From NCBI GenBank assembly GCA_902517275.1, contig CABYBQ010000003.1, positions 1 through 64,000 on the forward strand: a stretch of DNA of 64,000 nucleotides, written 5' to 3'. The notes below the pieces were generated by a model. That model had not been told where the DNA came from. It did no database searches and saw only the letters and a program-made list of their open reading frames with translations. This document shows positions 1-9,298 of the stretch, piece after piece (the stretch's first letter is position 1; each line of letters begins with the position of its first letter). Origin of the DNA: an uncultured SAR116 cluster alpha proteobacterium (GTDB lineage Bacteria > Pseudomonadota > Alphaproteobacteria > Puniceispirillales > Marisalimonadaceae). A program made the position numbers and the translations under genes.

Positions 1-608
1 GAGCAAGAAAACAAGCTCTCGTTCCTAACAGATTTCAGTCTCTAGTAGAAATGTCATACGAATTTGTAGCTAATATGGTTAAAGAGAATGCTGGTAAAGG
101 TAGTCAAGCTTATTTTCCGTTTATATTCACTCTATTTATGTTTATTTTATTTGGTAATTTACTTGGTATGATTCCATACAGTTACACTTTTACTTCACAA
201 ATAGCAGTCACTTTTACATTAGCAGCTATCATATTTATTGGAGTTACAATTATCGCACTTTTTAAGCATGGATTTAAATTTTTTACATTTTTCTTCCCAT
301 CAGGGGTGCCTATTGGTTTAGCGCCATTGCTTATTCCAATAGAAATAATATCTTACTTTATTCGTCCTATTAGCCTATCAGTAAGATTATTTGCCAATAT
401 GTTAGCTGGGCACACTATGATGAAGGTGTTTGCTGGTCTTATAATAATGATGGGATCTGCGAGTGGTTTTTTAAAGGTTGGTGCAATTTTACCACTGATG
501 GCCGTTATAGGATTAACTGGGCTTGAATTCCTAGTTGCAGCCTTGCAAGCCTATGTCTTTAGTATTCTAACATGTATGTATCTTCATGATGCACTGCATT
601 TACATTAA
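1..608 (+). CDS. atpB: F0F1 ATP synthase subunit a, 5' end outside window
   Basis: This is the membrane subunit a of the F0 proton channel, which forms the proton half-channels against the c ring. The track starts at an internal ATG (51), but the frame is open to the left edge and reads ARKQALVPNRFQSLVEMSYEF, typical subunit a sequence, so the gene is truncated by the window. The stator arginine lies in SVRLFANMLAGH (Arg112 of the track protein), followed by the C-terminal helices. Several hydrophobic helices fill the rest. It heads an atpB-atpE-atpF'-atpF cluster, the usual separate F0 operon of Alphaproteobacteria, with atpE 39 bp downstream. Confidence 0.97.
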   Translation, partial: ARKQALVPNRFQSLVEMSYEFVANMVKENAGKGSQAYFPFIFTLFMFILFGNLLGMIPYSYTFTSQIAVTFTLAAIIFIGVTIIALFKHGFKFFTFFFPSGVPIGLAPLLIPIEIISYFIRPISLSVRLFANMLAGHTMMKVFAGLIIMMGSASGFLKVGAILPLMAVIGLTGLEFLVAALQAYVFSILTCMYLHDALHLH

Positions 609-647
609 TTCATGACTAAATTATATAATTAACGAAAGGAAAATAAA

Positions 648-875
648 ATGGAAATGGATGCCGCAAAATTAATAGGAGCAGGTCTAGCAGTTATAGCGCT
701 AGCCGGTGTGGGAGTTGGAATTGGTAATATCTTTGCTTCTTTAGTTACTGCTGTTGGTCGAAATCCAGCTGCAAAAAATGAAGTTTTTGGTATAGCTATT
801 CTAGGTTTTGCTTTAACTGAAGCCGTTGCTTTGTTCGCACTTGTTATTGCACTTTTGTTATTATTTACATTCTAA
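648..875 (+). CDS. atpE: F0F1 ATP synthase subunit c
   Basis: This 75-residue proteolipid forms the rotating c ring. It has two transmembrane helices joined by the polar loop RNPAAKNE. Helix 1 carries the glycine repeat GVGVGIG used for tight helix packing. Helix 2 carries the ion-binding carboxylate Glu58 in [11 protein letters not shown]. The residue after the Glu is Ala and the extra polar ligands of Na+-type rings are absent, so a proton ring is expected. A good Shine-Dalgarno sequence (GAAAGGA) precedes the ATG. A hairpin follows the stop and separates it from atpF'. Confidence 0.97.
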   Translation: MEMDAAKLIGAGLAVIALAGVGVGIGNIFASLVTAVGRNPAAKNEVFGIAILGFALTEAVALFALVIALLLLFTF

Positions 876-886
876 ATAATAAATTT

Positions 887-919
887 TTTTGCCTGTAGCA
901 CAATAAGCTATAGGCAAAA
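887..919 (+). other. Hairpin between atpE and atpF'
   Basis: TTTTGCCTGTAGC pairs with GCTATAGGCAAAA across a 7-nt loop, a 13-bp stem with one G-U pair. It starts 12 nt after the atpE stop. It has no U-tract on its 3' side in the sense direction, so it looks more like an mRNA processing or stabilising element than a terminator. In other bacteria, unequal atp subunit levels are set post-transcriptionally within the operon; applying that here is inference. Confidence 0.6.
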
Positions 920-939
920 TATAGTTTAGAAAATTAAAA

Positions 940-1524
940 ATGTTATATTTTAAAAAATTATTTTTAACTTCAATATTTATTATTAATGTTGAAACTGTTA
1001 TTGCTTCAGAATCAAAAACAGGTCTTCCCCAATTGGATCTTAACACTTATCCATCTCTAATGTTTTGGTCAATTATTTCTCTTATACTTGGTTTTGTATT
1101 GATGAAATATTTGGTAACTCCAAATATAAAATCAATCTTAAACTCTAGAGAAACCTCCATACAAAATGATTTAGTTAAAGCCAAGACTTCAAATCAAGAA
1201 TCTGAAAAAATCAGACAATCAATTATAAAAAGCCAGGAAGACATTAAATCAAAGTCACAAAAAATTATTTCTGACGCCATATTGGAGTCAAAACAAAGTA
1301 TTGAAAAAAAAGAAAAAGAGATTTCTGCAAAATTAGAATTGAAGGTTTCGGAAGCAGAAAAGAAAATAATTGATACACAAAATACTGTTATTAACGATGT
1401 TATTAATGTTGCTGAAGAAATAACAGCTGATGTAGTCAGAAAATTTACAGATATAAAATATGATAAAAGCAATATCAAAAAAGCAATAAAGCTAGCTTCG
1501 AATAATATATTGATGGAGAAATAA
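940..1524 (+). CDS. atpF': F0F1 ATP synthase subunit b' (first b-type subunit)
   Basis: This is a peripheral-stalk stator subunit. The 194 residues begin with a hydrophobic, signal-like stretch (about 1-22). A membrane helix follows at about 40-60 (LMFWSIISLILGFVLMKYLV), then a long charged coiled coil rich in Lys, Glu and Ser. The N-terminal extension and first position in a b'/b tandem are typical of the alphaproteobacterial b' subunit (also called atpG or atpX). It should pair with the b subunit encoded next to it to hold the F1 head against rotation. Confidence 0.92.
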   Translation: MLYFKKLFLTSIFIINVETVIASESKTGLPQLDLNTYPSLMFWSIISLILGFVLMKYLVTPNIKSILNSRETSIQNDLVKAKTSNQESEKIRQSIIKSQEDIKSKSQKIISDAILESKQSIEKKEKEISAKLELKVSEAEKKIIDTQNTVINDVINVAEEITADVVRKFTDIKYDKSNIKKAIKLASNNILMEK

Positions 1525-1525
1525 A

Positions 1526-2011
1526 GTGTACCTTGATGAAACCGCTTGGGTTGCAACAGCATTTATTATATTCATTGCCTTGGTTTGGAAAAAAGCAAGT
1601 AAGGCAATAGTGTCCATATTAGATGATAGATCCTTATTAATACAGAATGAATTACAGGAAGCTAAATCTCTCAAAGAAGAGGCTTTAGAAGAGCTTAGAA
1701 AATCTTTGCAAACCCAAAAAAAAGTTTCAGAAGAAGCCGAAAATATAATCCGTGAAGCAAAAGAGACAGCAAAAAAGATACAAGAAGAAGCCTATTCCAA
1801 ATCTTCAGATGTTATAAAAAGAAAAGAGGATCAGGCTAAACAAAAGATTATCTCGTTAGAAACTGATGCAATTAAAAATATAAAAAAAATAACTGGTAAC
1901 GTTATAATCGAATCCTCAAAAATATATATAGAATCTAATATTGATAAAAAAGAAAACGTAAATTTAATAACTAAATCATCTAATGAGATAAAGCCATCCT
2001 TGTTGGTTTAA
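1526..2011 (+). CDS. atpF: F0F1 ATP synthase subunit b
   Basis: This is the second stalk subunit, 161 residues, with an N-terminal membrane anchor (about 5-22, AWVATAFIIFIALVWKKAS) followed by a long coiled coil rich in EEA/KEE repeats. It starts with GTG one base after the atpF' stop, implying translational coupling. The C-terminal tail is short and weakly conserved. The gene ends with no spacer against the convergent lipoprotein gene: its stop codon occupies 2009-2011 and the other gene's stop begins at 2012. Confidence 0.92.
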   Translation: MYLDETAWVATAFIIFIALVWKKASKAIVSILDDRSLLIQNELQEAKSLKEEALEELRKSLQTQKKVSEEAENIIREAKETAKKIQEEAYSKSSDVIKRKEDQAKQKIISLETDAIKNIKKITGNVIIESSKIYIESNIDKKENVNLITKSSNEIKPSLLV

Positions 2012-2440
2012 TTATCTCAGCCCTAAATAAACTTGACCGCCGTTAGGTATTTTTATATCAAAATCTGTTTCTCTATCAACTATTTTACTTCCCTTTAAGA
2101 GAAACTGCGAGTATTTAAAACTATCTCTATCATATTCTTTGTTATTCATGTCAGTTGAAACTAATGTGATATTTACAGGGACAAAATCTTCAATATTATT
2201 GTCTTTTCTAATAGCTCTTACGTTTACCGAAATTTCCATTTCAATATTATCGTTATCTTTAGTACAGTATGTTTTTATACCTCTCAAACCAATATAAACA
2301 GGTAATTTATTTTCAGATTTAACAATAACTTCTACGGCCTTTTTGGGTGCTGTTACTTTAGGACAATCTACAACATCCTTTTTGAGAGATGAGCAACCAT
2401 TTAGAATTAAAAAAAAACAAAGGATAATAAATTTAACCAT
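2012..2440 (-). CDS. Small predicted lipoprotein of unknown function
   Basis: This 142-residue protein has a lipoprotein signal peptide: a short hydrophobic core and the lipobox LNGC at about residues 13-16. The mature part has two more cysteines (DCPK and TYCTK) and is probably a beta-rich periplasmic domain (alternating I/V pattern, ending GGQVYLGLR). It resembles, from memory, short alphaproteobacterial lipoproteins of similar pattern, but I cannot name a family. It is a single gene between the convergent atp operon and the divergent ispH. Confidence 0.75.
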   Translation of the reverse strand: MVKFIILCFFLILNGCSSLKKDVVDCPKVTAPKKAVEVIVKSENKLPVYIGLRGIKTYCTKDNDNIEMEISVNVRAIRKDNNIEDFVPVNITLVSTDMNNKEYDRDSFKYSQFLLKGSKIVDRETDFDIKIPNGGQVYLGLR

Positions 2441-2524
2441 TAATAATTACCTTTTAGCATAAAAAACTTTAAAACAAGATTAATCTTTATTGACGTAATC
2501 AATGTAATACATCAAAAGTAAATT

Positions 2525-3478
2525 ATGAAGAAACAAAAAATAAATTTATATTTAGCTTCTCCTAGAGGTTTTTGTGCTGGTGTTGATAGAGCAGTAAAAA
2601 TAGTTGAAGAATCTATTAAAAAATTTGGAGCCCCAGTTTACGTCAGACATGAAATAGTTCATAACAAAGATGTTGTGAATTCACTGGCACGAATTGGCGC
2701 TATTTTTGTAGATGAGGTGAAAGAAGCACCAATAAATCGACCTATAATATTCTCTGCACATGGTGTCGCTAAATCTGTTGTTAATGAAGCTAAAAAAAGA
2801 AAAATGATATCCATTGATGCAACTTGTCCGTTAGTCACTAAAGTTCATAATGAAACAATACGTCATTATAATATAGGTAGACACGTTTTATTAATAGGTC
2901 ACAAAAATCATGTTGAAGTGATAGGGACCATGGGACAAGTTCCTGAAGGTAGTATTACATTAATTGAAACTGAAGACGATGCTCATAAAGTAAAAGTTTC
3001 TAATCCTGATAATTTAGCTTTTGCCACACAAACAACTTTATCATTAGATGATACTAGTAAAATTTTAAATATATTAAAAAATAGGTTCCCTAACATTAAG
3101 GGACCAAGCTCTGAAGATATATGTTACGCAACTACAAATAGACAGTTAGCTGTTAAATCAATGTCAAAAATATGTGATTACATTTTGGTAATAGGAGCAG
3201 AAAATTCTTCAAACTCAGTTCGCTTAGTTGAAGTGGCATTGTCACATGGTATTCAAAAAGCTATTTTGATTCCAAATGAAGAAAAATTAGATATGTTTCT
3301 AAATAATTTTAATCCAAAAAAATATCCTAATATTGGATTGACAGCAGGTGCTTCCGCCCCTGAAACTTTAGTCCAAGTTTTAATATCAAAACTAAAAAAA
3401 GATTTTGACGTTAATCTCATAGATCATGAAGTCACAAAAGAAGATGTAAAATTTAATTTACCAAAAATGTTAAGATGA
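2525..3478 (+). CDS. ispH: 4-hydroxy-3-methylbut-2-enyl diphosphate reductase
   Basis: This is the last step of the MEP isoprenoid pathway, reducing HMBPP to IPP and DMAPP with a [4Fe-4S] cluster. The three cluster cysteines are in SPRGFCAGVDRAV (near the N terminus), DATCPLVTKVH (about residue 100) and EDICYATTNRQ (about residue 200). The length of 317 residues is standard. It supplies precursors that the crt and ubiA genes in this window consume. It is followed 17 bp later by thrB and rnhA on the same strand, a grouping seen in other Alphaproteobacteria. Confidence 0.97.
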   Translation: MKKQKINLYLASPRGFCAGVDRAVKIVEESIKKFGAPVYVRHEIVHNKDVVNSLARIGAIFVDEVKEAPINRPIIFSAHGVAKSVVNEAKKRKMISIDATCPLVTKVHNETIRHYNIGRHVLLIGHKNHVEVIGTMGQVPEGSITLIETEDDAHKVKVSNPDNLAFATQTTLSLDDTSKILNILKNRFPNIKGPSSEDICYATTNRQLAVKSMSKICDYILVIGAENSSNSVRLVEVALSHGIQKAILIPNEEKLDMFLNNFNPKKYPNIGLTAGASAPETLVQVLISKLKKDFDVNLIDHEVTKEDVKFNLPKMLR

Positions 3479-3495
3479 GAAATTAGGACACTAAG

Positions 3496-4482
3496 TTGGC
3501 AGTTTATACTAATTTAAATGATGTACAAATATCTGATTTTTTAAAACTATACAGAATTGGTAAGTTAATTTCATTTACTGGGATTACAGAAGGAATAGAA
3601 AATAGTAATTTTCATTTAAAAACTACCAATGGTGAATTTATACTTACAATTTTTGAAAAGAGAGTTAACAAAAAAGATTTACCATTTTTTATAAATGTAA
3701 TGAAACATCTCAGTAAAAAAAAGTTTTTTTGCCCAAGACCAATTAGTGATGCAAAAGATAATTATCTTCAGGAATTACGTGGAAAACCCGCAATAATTGT
3801 AAACTATTTACAAGGAAAATCTAAAACTAGAATAACAATAGAAGACTGTTATAAAGTCGGATCTAAAATAGCCTTAATGCATATAAAAACTAAAGATTTC
3901 TCTTCTGAAAGAGAAAATTCCCTTTCAATAAATGGATGTCAAAATCTTATTAAAAAATGTAATGTTTCAATTCCTAATGATATTTTAAATAAAATTGAAC
4001 CTAACATTTTAAAAGAAATACAAAATTCATTTAATTACTGTGTAAAGTTTTGGCCATACAATTTACCCAAAGGTTTTATTCACGCAGATATTTTTCCCGA
4101 TAATGTATTTTTTCATGAAAATAAATTATCAGGCATAATAGATTTTTACTTTTCTTGTACTGATATTTTATCTTATGACTTAGCTATAGCCATAAATGCT
4201 TGGTGTTTTGATCAAGAAAAAATTTTCAACCAAAAAAAATATCAATCTTTAGTTGATGGATACAACTCTCAAAGAAGATTAAGTAGTGATGAAATTTTTT
4301 ATTTGCCTCTTTTGTCTAAAGTTGCATCTATGAGGTTTTTACTTACTAGATTATATGATTGGGTACACACTCCAAAAGATGCGGATGTTCTTCCTAAAAA
4401 CCCTGCAGAATATATAAATAAGTTAAAACACTTTAGGGAAGTAGTCGAAAAAATAAATTATCACGAAACTTACCAACTATGA
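3496..4482 (+). CDS. thrB: Homoserine kinase (choline-kinase-like ThrB type)
   Basis: This enzyme phosphorylates homoserine for threonine synthesis. It belongs to the aminoglycoside/choline kinase fold, the alphaproteobacterial ThrB type, not to the GHMP kinases. The catalytic loop is [13 protein letters not shown] and the metal-binding motif is GIIDFYFSC. It begins with TTG at 3496, supported by AGGA about 9 nt upstream and by the conserved start MAVYT. Its stop overlaps the rnhA start by 4 bp (ATGA). thrC lies about 5 kb away on the other strand. Confidence 0.94.
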   Translation: MAVYTNLNDVQISDFLKLYRIGKLISFTGITEGIENSNFHLKTTNGEFILTIFEKRVNKKDLPFFINVMKHLSKKKFFCPRPISDAKDNYLQELRGKPAIIVNYLQGKSKTRITIEDCYKVGSKIALMHIKTKDFSSERENSLSINGCQNLIKKCNVSIPNDILNKIEPNILKEIQNSFNYCVKFWPYNLPKGFIHADIFPDNVFFHENKLSGIIDFYFSCTDILSYDLAIAINAWCFDQEKIFNQKKYQSLVDGYNSQRRLSSDEIFYLPLLSKVASMRFLLTRLYDWVHTPKDADVLPKNPAEYINKLKHFREVVEKINYHETYQL

Positions 4483-4913
4483 ATGAGGTAACAATTTATA
4501 CTGATGGCGCGTGCTCAGGTAACCCAGGTAAAGGTGGATGGGGTGCTATATTAATATACGCTAAAGAAGAAAAGTATATGTCAGGATCAAAACAATTAAC
4601 AACAAATAATCAAATGGAGTTAACTGCTACTATTGAAGCCCTCAAAGCAATTTTAAAACCTAGCAATATAGCTTTATATACTGACTCGCAATATGTAAAA
4701 AATGGCATAACATCTTGGATTTTTAATTGGAAAAAAAATGGATGGAAGACAGCAAATAAGAAACCCGTTGCCAATAAAGATTTGTGGATTGAGTTAGAAA
4801 AGTATGTTGATTTTCATTCAGTAAACTGGTTTTGGGTTAAAGGTCATTCGGGAGATCACTATAACGAAATAGCAGACAAATTAGCCGTAAAAGCTATGAA
4901 CGAGAGATCTTAA
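4479..4913 (+). CDS. rnhA: Ribonuclease HI
   Basis: This enzyme degrades RNA in RNA:DNA hybrids. The 144-residue length is typical. The acidic catalytic set is visible: Asp in [18 protein letters not shown], Glu in [12 protein letters not shown], Asp in [12 protein letters not shown], and the final Asp in NEIADKLA after the KGHSGDHYN loop. The start codon overlaps the thrB stop, so translation is probably coupled. The gene ends 4 bp from the convergent peroxiredoxin. Confidence 0.97.
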   Translation: MNEVTIYTDGACSGNPGKGGWGAILIYAKEEKYMSGSKQLTTNNQMELTATIEALKAILKPSNIALYTDSQYVKNGITSWIFNWKKNGWKTANKKPVANKDLWIELEKYVDFHSVNWFWVKGHSGDHYNEIADKLAVKAMNERS

Positions 4914-4917
4914 GAGA

Positions 4918-5397
4918 TTACAAATGTTTTAACATATTCTCGGCTGAGGAAACTTCAAAGGCTCCTATCTCTTCAACAAATAATTTAGATATAATATTAT
5001 TTTCAACGACCATAGAAAACCTTCTTGACCTTCGTCCCATAACTTTTCCAAAGTCCATATCTAGCCCTAAAGCTTCTGAGATTGAACAATCAGTATCTGC
5101 AAGCATGTCTATTTTTCCGACTACACTATTCGCTTCACCCCAGGCACGCATAACATGTGGATCATTAACTGCCATACATGCAAGTACAGATACGCCTTTT
5201 TCTATAATCTGTTCATAATTCTTAATGTAACTAGGTAAATGTTTAGCAGAACAAGTAGGAGTAAAAGCACCAGGTAATGCAAAAAGTACTACTTTTTTTG
5301 ATTTAAAATATTCTTCAGTACTAATATGCTTGACACCTTCATGATCTTTTATAAGAAAAGTACCAGATGGGAAACTATTTCCTGCACCTATTGACAT
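4918..5397 (-). CDS. Peroxiredoxin (Prx5-type, AhpC/TSA fold)
   Basis: This 159-residue thiol peroxidase has the peroxidatic cysteine in ALPGAFTPTCSAKHLP, the signature of the Prx5/PMP20 subgroup. The catalytic Arg is probably in the later GRRSRRFSM segment. There is no signal peptide, so it should be cytoplasmic. A strong AAGGAG ribosome site precedes the ATG. It lies 61 bp downstream of the DsbD-like reductase on the same strand, so the two may be co-transcribed. The physiological reductant cannot be read from the sequence. Confidence 0.92.
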   Translation of the reverse strand: MSIGAGNSFPSGTFLIKDHEGVKHISTEEYFKSKKVVLFALPGAFTPTCSAKHLPSYIKNYEQIIEKGVSVLACMAVNDPHVMRAWGEANSVVGKIDMLADTDCSISEALGLDMDFGKVMGRRSRRFSMVVENNIISKLFVEEIGAFEVSSAENMLKHL

Positions 5398-5458
5398 ATA
5401 AACTCCTTAATTTAAATAAGTCCATATAATAAACAAATACAAATTATTTTAAACAGAT

Positions 5459-7423
5459 TTATTTAGCTGTATCTAAATATTCTTTAATCAAATTAACAGT
5501 TAAAAGTTCAGGAAAAATTTTACCATCGGGTATTAGAGGACTATATATCTCATTAAAGGGTATACCATAGCGTCCTTTTAAAACTAAAAACTGCTTGATT
5601 TTTTCATTTGGCTTTGTCCAATCTAATCTTAAAATTATAACATTATTTTTCTTGAATAGTTCTGAAACTTCTTTGGTATCAATAACAAAAAGTTTATTTA
5701 CCTTACACGTTAAACACCAATCAGCTGTAATATCTATAAAAACAGTTTTACCTTCTTTTACTAATTGATTAGGTAAATTAATATTATCACTTATATTCCA
5801 ATTAATTATTGATTTGTCAGAGGTATTTGTTTCACTAAATTTGTTAGTATTACTTTGTAATTCTACTAAAACATTAATCAACCATAGAGAGGTTATTAAA
5901 AGTAAAAGGGCCATTAGTTTTTTAAAGATTATTAACCAATTACCAGGCTTGGGAATAAATGATATCATCCTTGGAAATAAGCCAAATAAAATTAATGGTA
6001 AAGAAAAGCCAAATCCCATTATTAAAAGGACAGAATAAATTTCAATTGTGCTCCCTGAAAGAGCAAAACCAATTGCTGTTCCTACTAGGGGGGCTGTACA
6101 AGGCGTTGCCAAGAAAGTTAAAAACATTCCCGTTAAGAAATCACCAAAAAAACCTTCTCCTTTGTAAGACAAAATTGACAAAAGTTTTGCAGGTAGAAAA
6201 TAATGAAATATTCCTAATAGATTTAAGGCAAAAAAAGACGTTAATATAATCATAAATATAAGGAAATATAGATTTTGAAATTGTATGCCCCAACCAACAA
6301 GATTGCCAGAAGCTTTGATGAAATACGTTATTGTCGCTAATAAAAAAAATGTAGTCAGAATTCCAAATATATTAAAAAATAATTTCTTATTATAAACTGT
6401 TCTACTCTTAGAACTTAGGCTCACTAGTTGTATCATTTTAAGCGACAATACAGGTAAAACACATGGCATAAAATTCAATATAAGCCCACCTATGAAGGCT
6501 ATAAGTAAAATTTGAAAACCTAGAGGATTATCAATATTGTTTAAAACATTATTTGTTTTTAATGTTGTCAAGTTCCTAATGGATGCTTGATAGCTATAAT
6601 TATCAGTAAGAAAAGTAAATTTCAAACCAGTAAAATTATATTTATTTTTATTGGTAAGATTTATCGATAAATTTAATAAATTTTCTTTCGACGAGTAGTA
6701 TGGCTTAGAATAAATATGCCCTTTGCTATCCTCAATAATTATATCATATGGTTTTATATTTAAGTTATTTTCAAAAGTTATTTTTAATTTATTCTCTTCA
6801 AAATTAGATGAAATTAACTTTAAGTTTTGTTCTGCTAATCTTGGCACTTGATTTTTATACTTAATTATTTCTCTTAATTGGATTTTACTTTCATTATCAA
6901 GATTGAGTTCATTTAAGTTAAACTTATGAGTTACAGGCACACAAATATCTGAGCAAACTTGAGCATTCAATTCCAGAACACCTGACATAACTTGTTCCTG
7001 TTGTTCAAGTATGATTTCTAATGGAAAAATAACTTTTTTTTCATAACCAAATGTTTCTATACCAAAAAAATCAAATCTTTTCGGATTTGGATATAGGAGT
7101 TTTGCTGATTTAATATTATTGGCATTGTTAAAGTTTATTTCAGGAGGTAAACCTGCATCTCCTGGATTTCGCCAATATATTTTCCATTTTGGTAAAAGAT
7201 TAACTTTTAAGCCAAGTAAAATTTCAGACGGGTTACTTTCAGATTTTTTTCCAAACAAAAGTTCGAAATTAACAAAATTGTAATTTTCATTAATTTCTAA
7301 AGTGTTACTAGAAGGTAAAATATTTGAGAAACACTTGTTAATATTTAAAAAGTTAACAAAAAATAAACAAAAACAGATTAATGCAATTTTATGATATTTT
7401 AAACTCACTACATTATTGTACAT
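5459..7423 (-). CDS. ScsB/DsbD-type thiol:disulfide interchange protein
   Basis: This 654-residue membrane protein should carry electrons from cytoplasmic thioredoxin to the periplasm. Order: signal peptide; periplasmic N-terminal domain with the cysteine pair CSDICVPVTHKF; a CcdA/DsbD-like membrane domain with conserved cysteines in FMPCVLPVL and LATPCTAPLVG; and a C-terminal thioredoxin-like domain with ADWCLTCKVN. All cysteine pairs are present, so it should be active. The N-terminal domain is more like ScsB than classical E. coli DsbD, which I infer from the CSDxCVP motif. Its upstream neighbour across a 52-bp divergent gap is yqgE. Confidence 0.92.
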   Translation of the reverse strand: MYNNVVSLKYHKIALICFCLFFVNFLNINKCFSNILPSSNTLEINENYNFVNFELLFGKKSESNPSEILLGLKVNLLPKWKIYWRNPGDAGLPPEINFNNANNIKSAKLLYPNPKRFDFFGIETFGYEKKVIFPLEIILEQQEQVMSGVLELNAQVCSDICVPVTHKFNLNELNLDNESKIQLREIIKYKNQVPRLAEQNLKLISSNFEENKLKITFENNLNIKPYDIIIEDSKGHIYSKPYYSSKENLLNLSINLTNKNKYNFTGLKFTFLTDNYSYQASIRNLTTLKTNNVLNNIDNPLGFQILLIAFIGGLILNFMPCVLPVLSLKMIQLVSLSSKSRTVYNKKLFFNIFGILTTFFLLATITYFIKASGNLVGWGIQFQNLYFLIFMIILTSFFALNLLGIFHYFLPAKLLSILSYKGEGFFGDFLTGMFLTFLATPCTAPLVGTAIGFALSGSTIEIYSVLLIMGFGFSLPLILFGLFPRMISFIPKPGNWLIIFKKLMALLLLITSLWLINVLVELQSNTNKFSETNTSDKSIINWNISDNINLPNQLVKEGKTVFIDITADWCLTCKVNKLFVIDTKEVSELFKKNNVIILRLDWTKPNEKIKQFLVLKGRYGIPFNEIYSPLIPDGKIFPELLTVNLIKEYLDTAK

Positions 7424-7475
7424 TATTTCTTTTCGGTTATTATTTATTTGTTAATAATATATTGGAATACCACAT

Positions 7476-8036
7476 ATGGATCAAGAATTGTTAGGTAAAC
7501 TTTTGATTGCATCTCCAGGACTTGAAGATGTAAGATTTCAAAATTCAGTTATACTAGTCTGCGAACATACTAATGAAGTTACTATGGGTTTGATTTTAAA
7601 TAAACCTCTATATAATTTTGACACCTCCCAATTTTTAAAAAAGATGAAAATAAAAAATGATCTTAAAATTAAATCCAATCCAACTTTTTTTGGAGGTCCT
7701 GTGCATCTAAATCAAGGTTTTATTATACACTCTAATGAAAAAAAATATCCCACTTCAGAACATATTCTTGAAGGAGTAATGATTACTAGTTCTGAGGAAA
7801 TTTTACAAGATATTTCAAAAAATCAACCACCAGAGAATGCTAAAATTTTTCTAGGTTGTGCAGTATGGGATAAGGGACAACTAAATAATGAAGTGCTTGA
7901 AAATTCTTGGATTATTACAAATTCTTCAAAGGATTTAATATTCCACAATAATTTAGAAATATCTTTATGGAAAGATTCACTTAAAAAGATGGGGATTGAT
8001 CCTAAAAAGCTTGTATCATACTCGGGGAGAGCCTAA
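7476..8036 (+). CDS. YqgE/AlgH family protein
   Basis: This 186-residue protein of the UPF0301 family is conserved widely in proteobacteria and has no settled biochemical role. Family features visible are LLIASPGLEDVRFQNSVI near the N terminus, GLILNKPL, FFGGPVHLNQGFIIHS and the later FLGCAVWDKGQLNNE. Length matches the family. It is transcribed alone on the plus strand between two divergent or convergent minus-strand genes, ending 5 bp before the M16 peptidase stop. Confidence 0.93.
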   Translation: MDQELLGKLLIASPGLEDVRFQNSVILVCEHTNEVTMGLILNKPLYNFDTSQFLKKMKIKNDLKIKSNPTFFGGPVHLNQGFIIHSNEKKYPTSEHILEGVMITSSEEILQDISKNQPPENAKIFLGCAVWDKGQLNNEVLENSWIITNSSKDLIFHNNLEISLWKDSLKKMGIDPKKLVSYSGRA

Positions 8037-8041
8037 ACAAT

Positions 8042-9298
8042 CTAATTAAGCAAGTTATTAACGTTTAATTTCTTTAATGATGACGCATCTGGACCTATTA
8101 CAGATAAGACTGGATTAGCTGAAGCAAACAATTTTTCTAGAACATCATAGATAGAAGTAATAGATATATTTTCAATTTTTTTTATTACTTCATTAGTTTC
8201 TATTAGTTTACCAAAATTAATCATACTTTTTGCGTAATATTCAGCTCTTGCACCGTTACTTTCTTGCCCCATAATAAAGGCTGAACGCATTTGAGCTTTA
8301 GCTCTAGTTAATTCATCATTAGAAATAGAGTTTTTGATATTTTTCCATTCGTTTAAACTTGCTTCAAGTAATTCATTTAAATCATTTGGTGAAGTGCCCG
8401 CATAAAATCCAAACACTCCTGAGGAATTTTGCATTTGTGTAAAAGAAAAAATAGAATAACATAATCCTCTTTTTTCTCTTATTTCTTGGAATAACCTCGA
8501 CGACATGCCACCACCTAGTATAATAGTGAGTGCTCGTAACGAATAACGATCAATATCAGTATTTTTAAGACCCTCAATACCAAAAACTAATTGTGTTTGT
8601 TCTAAATCTCTATCTTCTCCACAAAAACCCGAATTCCATCTTGCTAAATTTTTTCTACATTTAAAACTATTTTTTATATTTGAAAATTTTTCTTCCACAG
8701 TTCTAAAAAACCTATCTCTATCTATATTACCAGACGAGGCAATAACCATATTTTCTGGAGCATAATTAGCTTTCAAAAATAACTTTAAATCACATTGTTG
8801 AAAATTACTTACGGTCTCTCTTGTTCCAAGAATTGGCCTTCCTATAGATTGATTTTTAAAAGCTGTTGAAGTAAAATTTTCAAACACCTTATCATCTGGA
8901 GCATCGTATGACTGACCTATTTCCGAAATAATGACCCCGCGTTCCCTTTCAATTTCCTCTCTTGGAAAAATAGAGTTTTTAATTATGTCAGATAAAATAT
9001 CAATACCAAGGTTTGTGTCTTCTTTTAAAACTTTTAAATAATAAGCTGTGACCTCTTTGCTTGTGTATGCATTTATATCACCACCAACATCTTCTATTTC
9101 CCTAGCTATTTTTTCTGCATTTCTGTTTTCAGTTCCTTTGAATGCCATATGTTCTAGCATATGTGCTATTCCACATTCATCCTCAGCCTCTTGCGAACTT
9201 CCAGATCCAATATAAACCCCAACTGACGTACTATGAACATCCATCTGGTCGTGCAATAATGTAAGACCACTATCTAAGATTTTGAATTCTACATCCAT
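8042..9298 (-). CDS. M16 family zinc peptidase (processing-peptidase-like)
   Basis: This 418-residue member of the pitrilysin/M16B family resembles the mitochondrial processing peptidase beta subunit. The inverted zinc motif HxxEH is seen as HMLEHMAFKGT around residue 48, with the distal glutamate in RGVIISEIGQSYD. The C-terminal half is the usual inactive repeat domain. It is the last gene of the cta operon, with its start overlapping the thrC stop by 1 bp. The thrC-M16 pair is common in Alphaproteobacteria. The natural substrate is unknown. Confidence 0.93.
   Translation of the reverse strand: MDVEFKILDSGLTLLHDQMDVHSTSVGVYIGSGSSQEAEDECGIAHMLEHMAFKGTENRNAEKIAREIEDVGGDINAYTSKEVTAYYLKVLKEDTNLGIDILSDIIKNSIFPREEIERERGVIISEIGQSYDAPDDKVFENFTSTAFKNQSIGRPILGTRETVSNFQQCDLKLFLKANYAPENMVIASSGNIDRDRFFRTVEEKFSNIKNSFKCRKNLARWNSGFCGEDRDLEQTQLVFGIEGLKNTDIDRYSLRALTIILGGGMSSRLFQEIREKRGLCYSIFSFTQMQNSSGVFGFYAGTSPNDLNELLEASLNEWKNIKNSISNDELTRAKAQMRSAFIMGQESNGARAEYYAKSMINFGKLIETNEVIKKIENISITSIYDVLEKLFASANPVLSVIGPDASSLKKLNVNNLLN

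Noticed and set aside
861-1046. Minus-strand ORF across the atpE-atpF' junction
   Set aside because: It overlaps the hairpin and the start of atpF', has no ribosome site and no family resemblance.
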